DNA from: a virus
Direction: 5' to 3' (one strand)
Virus record (IMG/VR): IMGVR_UViG_3300025949_000023
Location: 1-64,000 of that record
Length of the DNA: 64,000 nucleotides
Shown: piece by piece, positions 1-6,434 of the stretch
Numbering within the stretch: the first letter of the stretch is position 1
Layout: each line of letters starts with the position of its first letter
Position numbers and translations under genes: made by a program
The notes under the pieces: generated by a model
The model's database searches: none
What the model was told of the DNA's origin: nothing
The model's input: only the letters and a program-made list of their open reading frames with translations

Positions 1-7
1 CCGCTTT

Positions 8-604
8 CTACTGGTCTGCAGCATAACCGGATATTGTTTTACATTCCAGCAGGCCCTCCGCGCTGGTGTCGGTTTTGTTTATTATCCTGTCCGCACTCAC
101 AAATATCCAAGGGTATTTCTTGTTCTGCGCATAAGCGTTTAACCTGCGGCATTTGCGTACAATAGTGCCAGCAGTGTAGTTGGCAATCATTCCCTCCTGG
201 TTGCCATCCCAGTACTGCCATTTGTCGGCAATCTGCGCTTCATGCTCTCTGCCCCAAAACATAGCCGCGTTGTCAATATTCGGCTTCTCCCATGCACCAA
301 CTTTGGTGTAGTAAAGTTCTGTAGCGCTCAGGTAGTCATTTTGCATCAGCAGGGCAAACATTTCGCTACTGCCTACGCAGGGGAAATCGAAGTTTATCCA
401 GCCATTAGACTGAAAGAATTGTACAAGTATGTCGTATTTATACTTACTCGGTGTTAAGCTTAAATCATCCTGTAAGTCAAATCCAGTTCCATAAAGAGAA
501 TCAGCAATCTTCTTCTTCACATGAAACAGCGGCTTTCTCCATTCCAGCCATTCGTCACGGCTCATTTCCTTGGTGGACGTTAATATTAAGTTTTGCTGGT
601 TCAT
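8..604 (-). CDS. YqaJ-type phage exonuclease, interrupted by an in-frame TAG
   Basis: This looks like a YqaJ/lambda-exonuclease family (PD-(D/E)XK) nuclease, which resects double-stranded ends for phage recombination. Visible core: GSSEMFALL near residue 78, WGREHEAQIA near 118-126, an aspartate in SADRII near 172, and the catalytic E-x-K as LLECKT near 185-190. The frame stops at TAG (8-10) only eight residues after that lysine, where the family normally continues for roughly another hundred residues; a tryptophan is common near that position, so TGG to TAG is one explanation. The remaining seven bases keep the frame open to the window edge. The RecT-like partner lies at 1253..2065. Family call is confident; whether the protein is truncated, read through or mis-sequenced is open. 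Confidence 0.75.
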   Translation of the reverse strand: MNQQNLILTSTKEMSRDEWLEWRKPLFHVKKKIADSLYGTGFDLQDDLSLTPSKYKYDILVQFFQSNGWINFDFPCVGSSEMFALLMQNDYLSATELYYTKVGAWEKPNIDNAAMFWGREHEAQIADKWQYWDGNQEGMIANYTAGTIVRKCRRLNAYAQNKKYPWIFVSADRIINKTDTSAEGLLECKTISGYAADQ

Positions 605-607
605 GCT

Positions 608-988
608 TTAGTAATTTGAAAGAAGCCTTTTTATTTTATCGCTTTCGTTTTCTTGTTGCTGTTTTATTTGCTGCTGCCTTTCCAATTCAGCACATTCAAT
701 ATCCCATTGTAAACCTGCTGCCAATTTTTGAAAATCTTCTATCCACTTACCTTTGTGAAGCCATCCGTATGTTTCTGTCCACCCAGGTTGCCCACCAGTA
801 ATACCATATATTTCAACTGCGTCTTTGTTTGTACAAAGGTTATTTGAGCCGTTTGGTATGGCCTGTTCTCCATCTGGCAACAATTGAATATGAAATGTAT
901 TGCCCCTTGCGTGATGGCCTGATACAATGTAAAATCTTCCATATTGCCCTGTTTTAAATAAGTGGGCGTATTTCTCAGTGCCTTTCAT
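608..988 (-). CDS. Hypothetical protein in the recombination block
   Basis: A 126-residue protein I do not recognise. It starts with a mixed beta/alpha region (GRFYIVSGHHARGNTFHI) and ends in a charged glutamine-rich helix (residues about 97-126, rich in QQQ and KIKRLL). It sits three bases upstream of the exonuclease start and downstream of the RecT-like gene, so it is probably co-transcribed and may be an accessory recombination or single-strand binding factor; that role is inferred from position only. Confidence 0.6.
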   Translation of the reverse strand: MKGTEKYAHLFKTGQYGRFYIVSGHHARGNTFHIQLLPDGEQAIPNGSNNLCTNKDAVEIYGITGGQPGWTETYGWLHKGKWIEDFQKLAAGLQWDIECAELERQQQIKQQQENESDKIKRLLSNY

Positions 989-1024
989 TTTGAATGTGTT
1001 TAAAGTTTAACAGTGAAAGGCTTG

Positions 1025-1133
1025 GCGGGGGCAGGATTTTACCTGCTTGGAAGGGCAAAGGATATACTGGAACGCTACCCTCCATCCCCAGTACTTGTTT
1101 CACCTTGTGGATTTTTCCCCCGCTTCTGCCTCT
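1025..1133 (-). other. Candidate structured RNA / gene-free stretch
   Basis: No gene explains this stretch between the RecT-like and 126-aa genes. It has an outer 7-bp stem GCGGGGG (1025-1031) with CCCCCGC (1127-1133), an inner 6-bp stem TACTGG (1065-1070) with CCAGTA (1088-1093), and a short hairpin CAGG/CCTG (1032-1045). Read on the minus strand the last hairpin plus outer stem resembles a T-arm and acceptor stem, but the T loop is wrong and no anticodon arm can be drawn, so I do not call a tRNA. It could be a leader structure for the downstream minus-strand genes or a processing element. Confidence 0.35.
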
Positions 1134-1252
1134 CTTTATTGTGACGGGTTAGTAAACATTTAAAAAGGCAGCTCGGACACTTTCGGCTCACCTGTGGTTA
1201 AGTTACTCCGTCCGATATTAAAGCACACTGCCAGTTGTGTGTTCAACACAAA

Positions 1253-2065
1253 CTATTTCCTTATCGCAGCGGCTGCAGCATCAGTAGCCTGCTTTGCCTT
1301 ATCAGCCGCCGTAGGTTTCTTTAATTCATTCCTGCGGGCATCAAACACCAGCTTAATCTTTGGGTTAGCCGCTATCTGCTCTTTATTGGCCTCCTCCATG
1401 GCATCCAGTTCTTCCACTGTTTTTTTGTCTGCCAGCAGCTCACGCCACATAGTTATCTCGCTGGGTTCTACACCCTGCAGGTCGCCCACTTCACCGTCTG
1501 CCATTTCTATGCCCGTAATAAGCTCATATAAGCGCTTCCTTGCCTTTCTTTCTGCCTTGCCTATCGCAGCATCAGCGGTACCATAAGAGCCGAATTTCAC
1601 GGCTATATCCCACTCCCTCGTTTGCTGGGCGCCGTCCCCTATACTCCATGTGGCTTTCATCACCACCGCAGCGCTGGTTTTATCCGCACTTATACGCGGC
1701 AGGCCAGGTGTTATTTCCCATGTAAGCCCTGCGTAGTTATCCAGCAGGTATTTAAACCCTTCTTTGGTTATGTACGTATTGCCGGAGATAATGTTGAATT
1801 GATTGCCAGTTGGCTGGACGCCGCTTAAAACAGCTTCAATCAGGCAATTCTTCACCGTTTCTTCGTCATACGGCTTATCCACCTTAAAACCTAAGCGGTT
1901 ATTCTGCAATGCCATAATAGGCGCCATATACTTATGGTCAAGCTTTTCTTTTAAATCGGCAAACGCCTGGGCGACTAAATTAGCGCGTTCAAACCCTTGC
2001 AGCGATTGGGCGCTTACCACCATCTGTATGCTGGCATCCACCTGCTTTGTTATTTCGTTTGACAT
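1253..2065 (-). CDS. recT: RecT-family single-strand annealing protein
   Basis: RecT/Redbeta-type recombinase that anneals complementary single strands produced by the YqaJ-type nuclease nearby. The 270-residue body shows the family pattern: an N-terminal helical region, QPTGNQFNIISGNTYITKEG near residues 105-125, YLLDNYAGLTWEI near 129-141, and the conserved KAERKARKRLYELITG near 180. It stops at TAG (1253-1255), after an alanine-rich tail. The same frame then stays open for 30 codons to TAA (1160-1162) and ends in SELPF, resembling an SSB-type C-terminal tip. Readthrough would give 301 residues. The start at 2065 directly follows the stop of the lipoprotein gene upstream. Confidence 0.8.
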   Translation of the reverse strand: MSNEITKQVDASIQMVVSAQSLQGFERANLVAQAFADLKEKLDHKYMAPIMALQNNRLGFKVDKPYDEETVKNCLIEAVLSGVQPTGNQFNIISGNTYITKEGFKYLLDNYAGLTWEITPGLPRISADKTSAAVVMKATWSIGDGAQQTREWDIAVKFGSYGTADAAIGKAERKARKRLYELITGIEMADGEVGDLQGVEPSEITMWRELLADKKTVEELDAMEEANKEQIAANPKIKLVFDARRNELKKPTAADKAKQATDAAAAAIRK

Positions 2066-2452
2066 TTATTTGTTGTTTTGTTGTTTCTCGTAAAACTTAT
2101 TAGTCAGGTCAACGTAGTGCCACTGCAAATCCCTGTACCGATAAAAACGCTTTTCCCACTTAGCCTGCATTGATTCATCGTCCGTAGACAAATATTCAAT
2201 ATTAGCGTCTTTCATCTTTTGTGCGAAGTAATTGGCGCTGTCTGCGTACAGGTGGTTCATTTGGAAATAGTACAAACTACTATCTAATTTAGCCCACATA
2301 CTATCATGTTGCTTTATTGACAAATCGGCTCGTTTTATTGCCGAGTCGACCTGTTCCATTACAGAATCAGAATGATTTTTAAGAAAAACATTTTGTTTCG
2401 CATTATTACACGATAATAAAGCTACTAAAAGCAAACATGGCACCTTTGACAT
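2066..2452 (-). CDS. Small phage lipoprotein
   Basis: A 128-residue protein with a type II signal peptide: hydrophobic LLLVALL followed by the lipobox LLSC, so Cys15 would be lipidated and the rest exposed in the periplasm or at the outer membrane. The mature part is helical and charged. Placed between the uracil-glycosylase-like gene and the RecT-like gene. Phage lipoproteins of this size act as outer spanins or superinfection exclusion factors; the sequence does not decide between these. The last base of the gene abuts the next start. Confidence 0.6.
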   Translation of the reverse strand: MSKVPCLLLVALLSCNNAKQNVFLKNHSDSVMEQVDSAIKRADLSIKQHDSMWAKLDSSLYYFQMNHLYADSANYFAQKMKDANIEYLSTDDESMQAKWEKRFYRYRDLQWHYVDLTNKFYEKQQNNK

Positions 2453-2474
2453 TTGAAGTTTTTATTGGTTAAAG

Positions 2475-2918
2475 TTACTTGTTTACAAACTCGCTTAAAA
2501 GCCTAATGATTTGCTCCCAATTATTTTTAAGCAGCACATAGTTTCTTCTGCTCGGATGTGGAAGTGAAAGGATGGTTATATCCTCACCAAATCTACTTGG
2601 AGTAATGCTATAGAAATCACCTCTTGCCCACTCTTTAACAGACTTCCTGCCAAAGCAAATAACCTTCTTGTATACAGAGGCCTTATTATACAGAGAAGGG
2701 AAGTGCTCCTCAATGTCTTTGGACTTTGGTATACTATGCCCTCCACTTTTACTCTTACCTAAAAACTTATCACTAAGGGCATCAAAGATGAATACTTCCT
2801 GAGCAGAATTTTTATCAATACCTATTTCAGAAAGCATATCATAGAGCAGCGTGCTATCGTAAGGCAATTTTTGCTCCTTTGCCGGTAAGGCTTGTCCAAT
2901 AATCAATATCTTACTCAT
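2475..2918 (-). CDS. Uracil-DNA glycosylase-like protein
   Basis: A 147-residue protein of the uracil-DNA glycosylase superfamily as found in phages. N-terminal ILIIGQALPAKEQKLPYDST corresponds to the motif I region (GxxPG-like), KKVICFGRKSVKEWA is the central strand-helix, and ILSLPHPSRRN near residue 119-129 matches the motif II HPS(G)RN. It would excise uracil or bind uracil-containing DNA, or protect a modified genome. The gene overlaps the upstream 180-aa gene by 8 bp. The first motif deviates from the classical catalytic sequence, so activity is uncertain. Confidence 0.7.
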   Translation of the reverse strand: MSKILIIGQALPAKEQKLPYDSTLLYDMLSEIGIDKNSAQEVFIFDALSDKFLGKSKSGGHSIPKSKDIEEHFPSLYNKASVYKKVICFGRKSVKEWARGDFYSITPSRFGEDITILSLPHPSRRNYVLLKNNWEQIIRLLSEFVNK

Positions 2919-3453
2919 GATAGGTAGTTTTTGCTGCTTCTCTCAATCCTGCCGGGTGCCCTAATTGCTTTGTCGTATTTGAGTGTGATGTGTCCCAAAG
3001 CTTATTTGCCACATAGTTTGATATGTTTTTGACCTCTGTATTAGCTATATGCAATATTCCGTTTACGCCTACTTTAAAATAGCTTTTTATCGGTAGTTTT
3101 ACACACATCATTAACATAGGTATTGGTGCCTGCCGAGTTTTTACCGGCGCATCTGGCCCGAAGTATTGCACCCACGAAACACCTTCTTTGTTGTTGTATC
3201 TTAGCCCTGTTAGGCCGTCGCCAACCGTTTCTAAATAGAACCCATTTTTAAGCGCCCAATTTTTTACAGTACCAATACTTCCCTGCGGAAATAGAATAGA
3301 CAGCATTAAGCAATCTTCAGGGATAGATAAAGATACAGGGTTAACCTGAAATTGCCACCCAACCGATTCCGGCATTCTTGCAAAGTAAGAAGCAAATGTG
3401 CATCCAATCTTGCCTGATTTAATCCAGTCAAGGTTTTGCTGTATTGAGTTCAT
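2911..3453 (-). CDS. Hypothetical early protein
   Basis: A 180-residue protein with no family I recognise. It has a central beta-rich region and no membrane segment. Start chosen at 3453 because it carries the AAACACATG start context seen at about ten other starts in this window. It lies between the HTH gene and the glycosylase-like gene in a minus-strand early-type operon. If the TAG of the upstream HTH gene were read through, that frame would end in an ATGA overlap with this start. Confidence 0.65.
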   Translation of the reverse strand: MNSIQQNLDWIKSGKIGCTFASYFARMPESVGWQFQVNPVSLSIPEDCLMLSILFPQGSIGTVKNWALKNGFYLETVGDGLTGLRYNNKEGVSWVQYFGPDAPVKTRQAPIPMLMMCVKLPIKSYFKVGVNGILHIANTEVKNISNYVANKLWDTSHSNTTKQLGHPAGLREAAKTTYHE

Positions 3454-3467
3454 GTGTTTAAAATTAA

Positions 3468-3698
3468 CTAAGCCTTTTCTTTCGCTGGGATAAAAAACGT
3501 ATCAGCGCTTATGCCCAGCCATGCACACAGGTTCCCAAAAGTATTAACATCAGGCTCGCTACCACCCTCGCACCGAGAAAAAGTGGCTTTGCTTATATGA
3601 GCCTCATTTGCAGCATCCTGCATGGTTAATCTTAAATCTATGAATCGCTTTTGCTTTATTGCTTTTGAGAAGGAAACTTTATCAAATTCAAGTTTCAT
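3468..3698 (-). CDS. XRE-family helix-turn-helix regulator
   Basis: A 76-residue Cro/CI-type DNA-binding protein. The helix-turn-helix is clear: LTMQDAANEAHISKATFSRCE at about residues 24-44, followed by PDVNTFGNLCAWLGISADTFF, typical of XRE repressors that end after the fifth helix. First gene of the minus-strand operon leading to the glycosylase-like and RecT-like genes, directly behind a strong consensus promoter (3717..3748), which suggests autoregulation. Stop is TAG, with only five more codons before TGA. Start has the AAACACATG context. Confidence 0.85.
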   Translation of the reverse strand: MKLEFDKVSFSKAIKQKRFIDLRLTMQDAANEAHISKATFSRCEGGSEPDVNTFGNLCAWLGISADTFFIPAKEKA

Positions 3699-3716
3699 GT
3701 GTTTGTTTCTGTTTCA

Positions 3717-3748
3717 CAAATGTAAATATGTTTCATTGATACCACAAA
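3717..3748 (-). promoter_or_regulatory. Bacteroidota-type promoter for the HTH/recombination operon
   Basis: Read on the minus strand: TTTG (3748-3745), 20 bp, then TACATTTG (3724-3717), an exact match to TTTG-N20-TAnnTTTG. Transcription would begin about 10 bp before the HTH start codon at 3698. The promoter directly follows a terminator (3771..3804), so the upstream membrane-protein operon and this one are separate units. Confidence 0.7.
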
Positions 3749-3770
3749 ATTTATTTTTATTTTTTTTCAA

Positions 3771-3804
3771 AATAAAAAGCGGAGAAGAATAATCAACTCC
3801 GCTT
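3771..3804 (-). terminator. Intrinsic terminator after the membrane-protein block
   Basis: On the minus strand an 8-bp perfect stem AAGCGGAG/CTCCGCTT with a 12-nt loop is followed by TTTATTTTG. It lies 60 bp past the stop of the gene at 3864..4172. Confidence 0.8.
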
Positions 3805-3863
3805 AAACACATGAATACAGGCTGGAATGAGCCGTATTTATAACAAATTGCTGTAAAAGTATA

Positions 3864-4172
3864 TTAAAAATCTTTAGTCTTTGCGGTTATCACCTTTTTG
3901 AAGGTTGTCCATATCAACAGCAGCACAGCATCACCATAGCGGCCTACAATCACTGCCATGCCGTTTTTAAGCCAATCCTGGGCATCGTAATGGTTGAGGA
4001 TATTCCATACTATCCATGCGCAGGCAAAGGCCGTTAAAGAGTGCGCTATGGCCTCCCATATCGTCAATTCTCTTTCTTTCTTAATCATCGCAAGTTTAGT
4101 TGCAAGACCTATGCCGACACTCGCAGCATATATTAAAAATTTAACAACTATGCTCTGTTGTTCATTTTCCAT
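3864..4172 (-). CDS. Small membrane protein, holin-like
   Basis: A 102-residue protein with about three hydrophobic segments (IVVKFLIYAASVGIGLA, the segment around SLTAFACAWIVWNIL, and AVLLLIWTTF) and a charged C-terminus (KKVITAKTKDF). Size and topology fit phage holins, which puncture the inner membrane to time lysis. Last of four consecutive membrane genes; its start overlaps the upstream gene by 25 bp, suggesting translational coupling. The holin role is inferred from topology and clustering. Confidence 0.6.
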   Translation of the reverse strand: MENEQQSIVVKFLIYAASVGIGLATKLAMIKKERELTIWEAIAHSLTAFACAWIVWNILNHYDAQDWLKNGMAVIVGRYGDAVLLLIWTTFKKVITAKTKDF

Positions 4173-4525
4173 TGTCTTTTTAGCTTTGCTATTGTGTAGA
4201 TAAATGCCAGTGCTGTAAACGCAACCTCATTCCAGCCGAATTTTGTCGGGTCAAAGAATAACAAATCCACCAAATCATTTATTCCAAAGATAATCCACAA
4301 AAACGTTAGCACTTTAGCCCAATATATTTCTTTAAGCAGTTTTTTACCCGCATTTAATAATAAACTCTCCACGCGAACTATTAAAGAATATATCAAAGCT
4401 CCTGCCAGCAAATATTGTATCGTCTCGGCTTTATAAAAGAAGTTGTGCTTAATATACTGCCACAGATTAAACTGGGCTATATTAAGCACAATCATACTTC
4501 CTAATACAATGTTTTGCTTCCTCAC
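4148..4525 (-). CDS. Polytopic membrane protein of the lysis-like block
   Basis: A 125-residue protein with about four hydrophobic stretches (IVLGSMIVLNIAQFNLW, YLLAGALIYSLIV, VLTFLWIIFGINDLVDLLFF, AFTALAFIYTIA). Start codon is GTG at 4525, forming a GTGA overlap with the stop (TGA, 4522-4524) of the reading frame upstream. It may be a second holin or antiholin; no recognised family. Confidence 0.55.
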   Translation of the reverse strand: MRKQNIVLGSMIVLNIAQFNLWQYIKHNFFYKAETIQYLLAGALIYSLIVRVESLLLNAGKKLLKEIYWAKVLTFLWIIFGINDLVDLLFFDPTKFGWNEVAFTALAFIYTIAKLKRQWKMNNRA

Positions 4526-4644
4526 TTACCTGGCCCTCCCGGCCCTTGTGTTGGTGGCTGGCTACCTGGTCCGTCTGCATCTGCAGCATGCGGAAAATCA
4601 GGCGTAGGCTGAGGTTTTGGTGCTGGCTTCTTGTCCTTTGACAT
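4522..4644 (-). CDS. Proline-rich 40-aa protein, or C-terminal tail of the upstream holin-like gene
   Basis: Starts at ATG 4644, three bases after the TAG of the 107-aa membrane protein and in the same frame, and ends at TGA overlapping the GTG start of the next gene. The sequence is low complexity: lysine/proline-rich at the start (MSKDKKPAPKPQPTP), then glycine/proline-rich (GPGSQPPTQGPGGPGK). It is either its own short gene or, if TAG is read through, a 42-residue cytoplasmic tail giving a 149-aa protein. The GTGA overlap supports translation to this stop. Confidence 0.45.
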   Translation of the reverse strand: MSKDKKPAPKPQPTPDFPHAADADGPGSQPPTQGPGGPGK

Positions 4645-4647
4645 ATA

Positions 4648-4971
4648 CTAAGGCTTTGGTTCCGTAGTGATGGTTTGCTTTACGGTTATGTCGGTATTGG
4701 ATTGCGACTGCGGCAATTCCACTATTGTAGGCGCTTTACTCTCGCTTTGGGCAAAATTACCCGCGCTGTTGCTAAATAGGTTTTTAATTATATAACCTAC
4801 AGTAAACACCAAGGCCGATACCAGTATTGGCTTAAAATCAGCCCATGTGGTTGGCAGTTTGCCTGAACTAAGTAAATCATACACGCTATACATTAAAGAG
4901 CCAAAAAAGGCCACCAAAACGCCGTGTATGGCATCTTTCCAGTTAAGGCTCAAAAACTTTGCCTTTTGCAT
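4648..4971 (-). CDS. Two-pass membrane protein, holin-like
   Basis: A 107-residue protein with two hydrophobic segments (DAIHGVLVAFFGSLMYSVY and ILVSALVFTVGYIIKNLF) separated by a short loop, then a polar Thr/Ser/Pro-rich tail. This is the common layout of small class II-like phage holins. Ends at TAG (4648-4650); the frame continues open into the proline-rich ORF. Member of a four-gene membrane cluster with the spanin-like gene upstream. Confidence 0.6.
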   Translation of the reverse strand: MQKAKFLSLNWKDAIHGVLVAFFGSLMYSVYDLLSSGKLPTTWADFKPILVSALVFTVGYIIKNLFSNSAGNFAQSESKAPTIVELPQSQSNTDITVKQTITTEPKP

Positions 4972-5003
4972 AACTTTTGGTTTTGTTTAAATAAAGATAA
5001 AAG

Positions 5004-5276
5004 TTATTTACGAAACCATGCCTCAATCTTCTCCTGCATATCCCTGAGCTCCCTGATAAGGCCAGCCTCCTTGTTTATTTCTTCCTGGTACAGCCCAAAC
5101 ACTTTATCCATTACATCCTTGATTATGGCGTCCTTGGCCTCGCATTGTTTCATCCAAAAGGATTCCCTTTTGCTCAAGTATTTCCCTCCAAACCATACAA
5201 CTGCCACGAGTGCCAGCACCAGTATAATCACAATGGCAGGCAACCCCAAAAACCATGATGTTAGCTTATCCTGCAT
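5004..5276 (-). CDS. Inner-membrane spanin-like protein (Rz-like)
   Basis: A 90-residue protein with one N-terminal transmembrane segment (LPAIVIILVLALVAVVWFGG, about residues 12-31) followed by a long charged coiled-coil helix (KRESFWMKQCEAKDAIIK to the end). This is the architecture of Rz-type inner-membrane spanins, which link to an outer-membrane partner in the last step of lysis of Gram-negative cells. It overlaps the end of the HNH endonuclease gene by 11 bp. A coiled-coil membrane protein of another role cannot be excluded. Confidence 0.5.
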   Translation of the reverse strand: MQDKLTSWFLGLPAIVIILVLALVAVVWFGGKYLSKRESFWMKQCEAKDAIIKDVMDKVFGLYQEEINKEAGLIRELRDMQEKIEAWFRK

Positions 5277-5955
5277 TAGTTTGTATATTTTTTAATGCTG
5301 TTTTAACATACCCTTTTTTGAACAATGACGGGGTAGTAAGCGCTTTTTCAATATCCCACCCATAGCTAAAAATCCTGTGATGAAGGCACCTTCTATTAAT
5401 TCCAAATTGTTCAGCCCAGTGGATTAAAAGCTTAGTTTCCCCATTGTAGGTAATAAAATTACTTCTCCTTGTATTTCTGTTTTGCTCAGTTCTGGTACCC
5501 CAATAACAGTTGTCTTTGTCATAATTACCGCCATTATTACGTCTTTCTATCGTAGCCCCGATAAATGGACGATGCCCCATGTCTGCCAAAAAGGCCTCAA
5601 AAGAGTTTTTCCACCTTTCACATACCGTAATACCTCTGCCTCCATAATCCTTATACTGTTTATTTTTTATGTAATAACACCGTTGCTTCATTGCCGCCCA
5701 GCTATTGTATTCAAGGCTATGAGCTTTGCCATGAGAGGTGTTTCTGGCAATTAACACATTTGTTTTTGTTTTTTTAGCACAGCTTTTACATTGAGTAATA
5801 GCACCAGACCTGACCCAGTTTATTTTATTTTCAAATACAGCACCACAATGACATTTAAATTCTGCCATCCTTGCTGTGCCCTCGTTTGGCAAGTCTTTTA
5901 TAAAAAGGCATTCCCCTATTATGTCCCCGTTAAAATAAACTATTCTTTTGCCCAT
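5266..5955 (-). CDS. HNH homing endonuclease
   Basis: Free-standing HNH endonuclease of the type common in phages. Visible parts from start MGKRIVYFNGD (5955): a zinc ribbon (FKCHCGAVF and QCKSCAKK), the family block YNSWAAMKQRCY and YGGRGITVCERW, the catalytic region ATIERRNNGGNYDKDNCYW, and a C-terminal DNA-recognition part (WAEQFGINRRCLHHRI). A longer in-frame start at 6015 exists but would overlap the upstream gene. It makes site-specific breaks that spread the gene between phages. Its position between the spanin-like gene and a fibre-associated gene marks an insertion point. Confidence 0.9.
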   Translation of the reverse strand: MGKRIVYFNGDIIGECLFIKDLPNEGTARMAEFKCHCGAVFENKINWVRSGAITQCKSCAKKTKTNVLIARNTSHGKAHSLEYNSWAAMKQRCYYIKNKQYKDYGGRGITVCERWKNSFEAFLADMGHRPFIGATIERRNNGGNYDKDNCYWGTRTEQNRNTRRSNFITYNGETKLLIHWAEQFGINRRCLHHRIFSYGWDIEKALTTPSLFKKGYVKTALKNIQTNAG

Positions 5956-5987
5956 GTTTGGTGGTTTACCATAAAGGTACACAAAAA

Positions 5988-6416
5988 CTAATATCCGGTA
6001 ACGGTAACATGGCAATACGTATTTGAAAACGACTGGAGTGACTGCAAACCTACTACTTGAACACCTAAAACAGAAACAAGAGAAGTGTTACTCTGAACAA
6101 AATTAACCGTAACACTTGATGTGCTCCACGACTTTATACTGGCGATAGGCATAGATGCAACTGTACTGGTGTTAAGTGCCGGTTGCACCTGTATGCTTAG
6201 CACCTTTGTAAATCCTGCACTGCTTATATCAATCGCTTGAGAAGCTGATGTAACAGGAACAGTATCACACCAAATCTTCATGGGCTGGTTAATGGCTCCG
6301 TTTTTATTATAGTACCCGTACAGGTTATTTGCACCTGGCTGATACGCGCTCGTCGCAATAAGGTAAACAACGGCGGCAATCAAAATGGTGGCCATCCATA
6401 GATAATCTTTTTTCAT
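5988..6416 (-). CDS. Membrane-anchored or exported tail-fibre-associated protein
   Basis: A 142-residue protein with an N-terminal signal anchor (WMATILIAAVVYLIATSAY) and a Ser/Thr/Val-rich beta domain of the kind seen in phage fibre tips (SSVTVNFVQSNTSLVSVLG). It lies 18 bp downstream of the tail spike gene, so it may be a spike chaperone, cap or receptor-binding accessory. Stop is TAG; the frame beyond overlaps the HNH gene and is not protein-like, so TAG is used as a true stop here. Confidence 0.55.
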   Translation of the reverse strand: MKKDYLWMATILIAAVVYLIATSAYQPGANNLYGYYNKNGAINQPMKIWCDTVPVTSASQAIDISSAGFTKVLSIQVQPALNTSTVASMPIASIKSWSTSSVTVNFVQSNTSLVSVLGVQVVGLQSLQSFSNTYCHVTVTGY

Positions 6417-6434
6417 TGATTTGTTTTTTAAAAG

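Noticed and set aside
1025-1133. A tRNA on the minus strand
   Set aside because: The T-arm-like hairpin and acceptor-like stem fit poorly, the T loop is wrong and no anticodon arm with a proper loop can be drawn.
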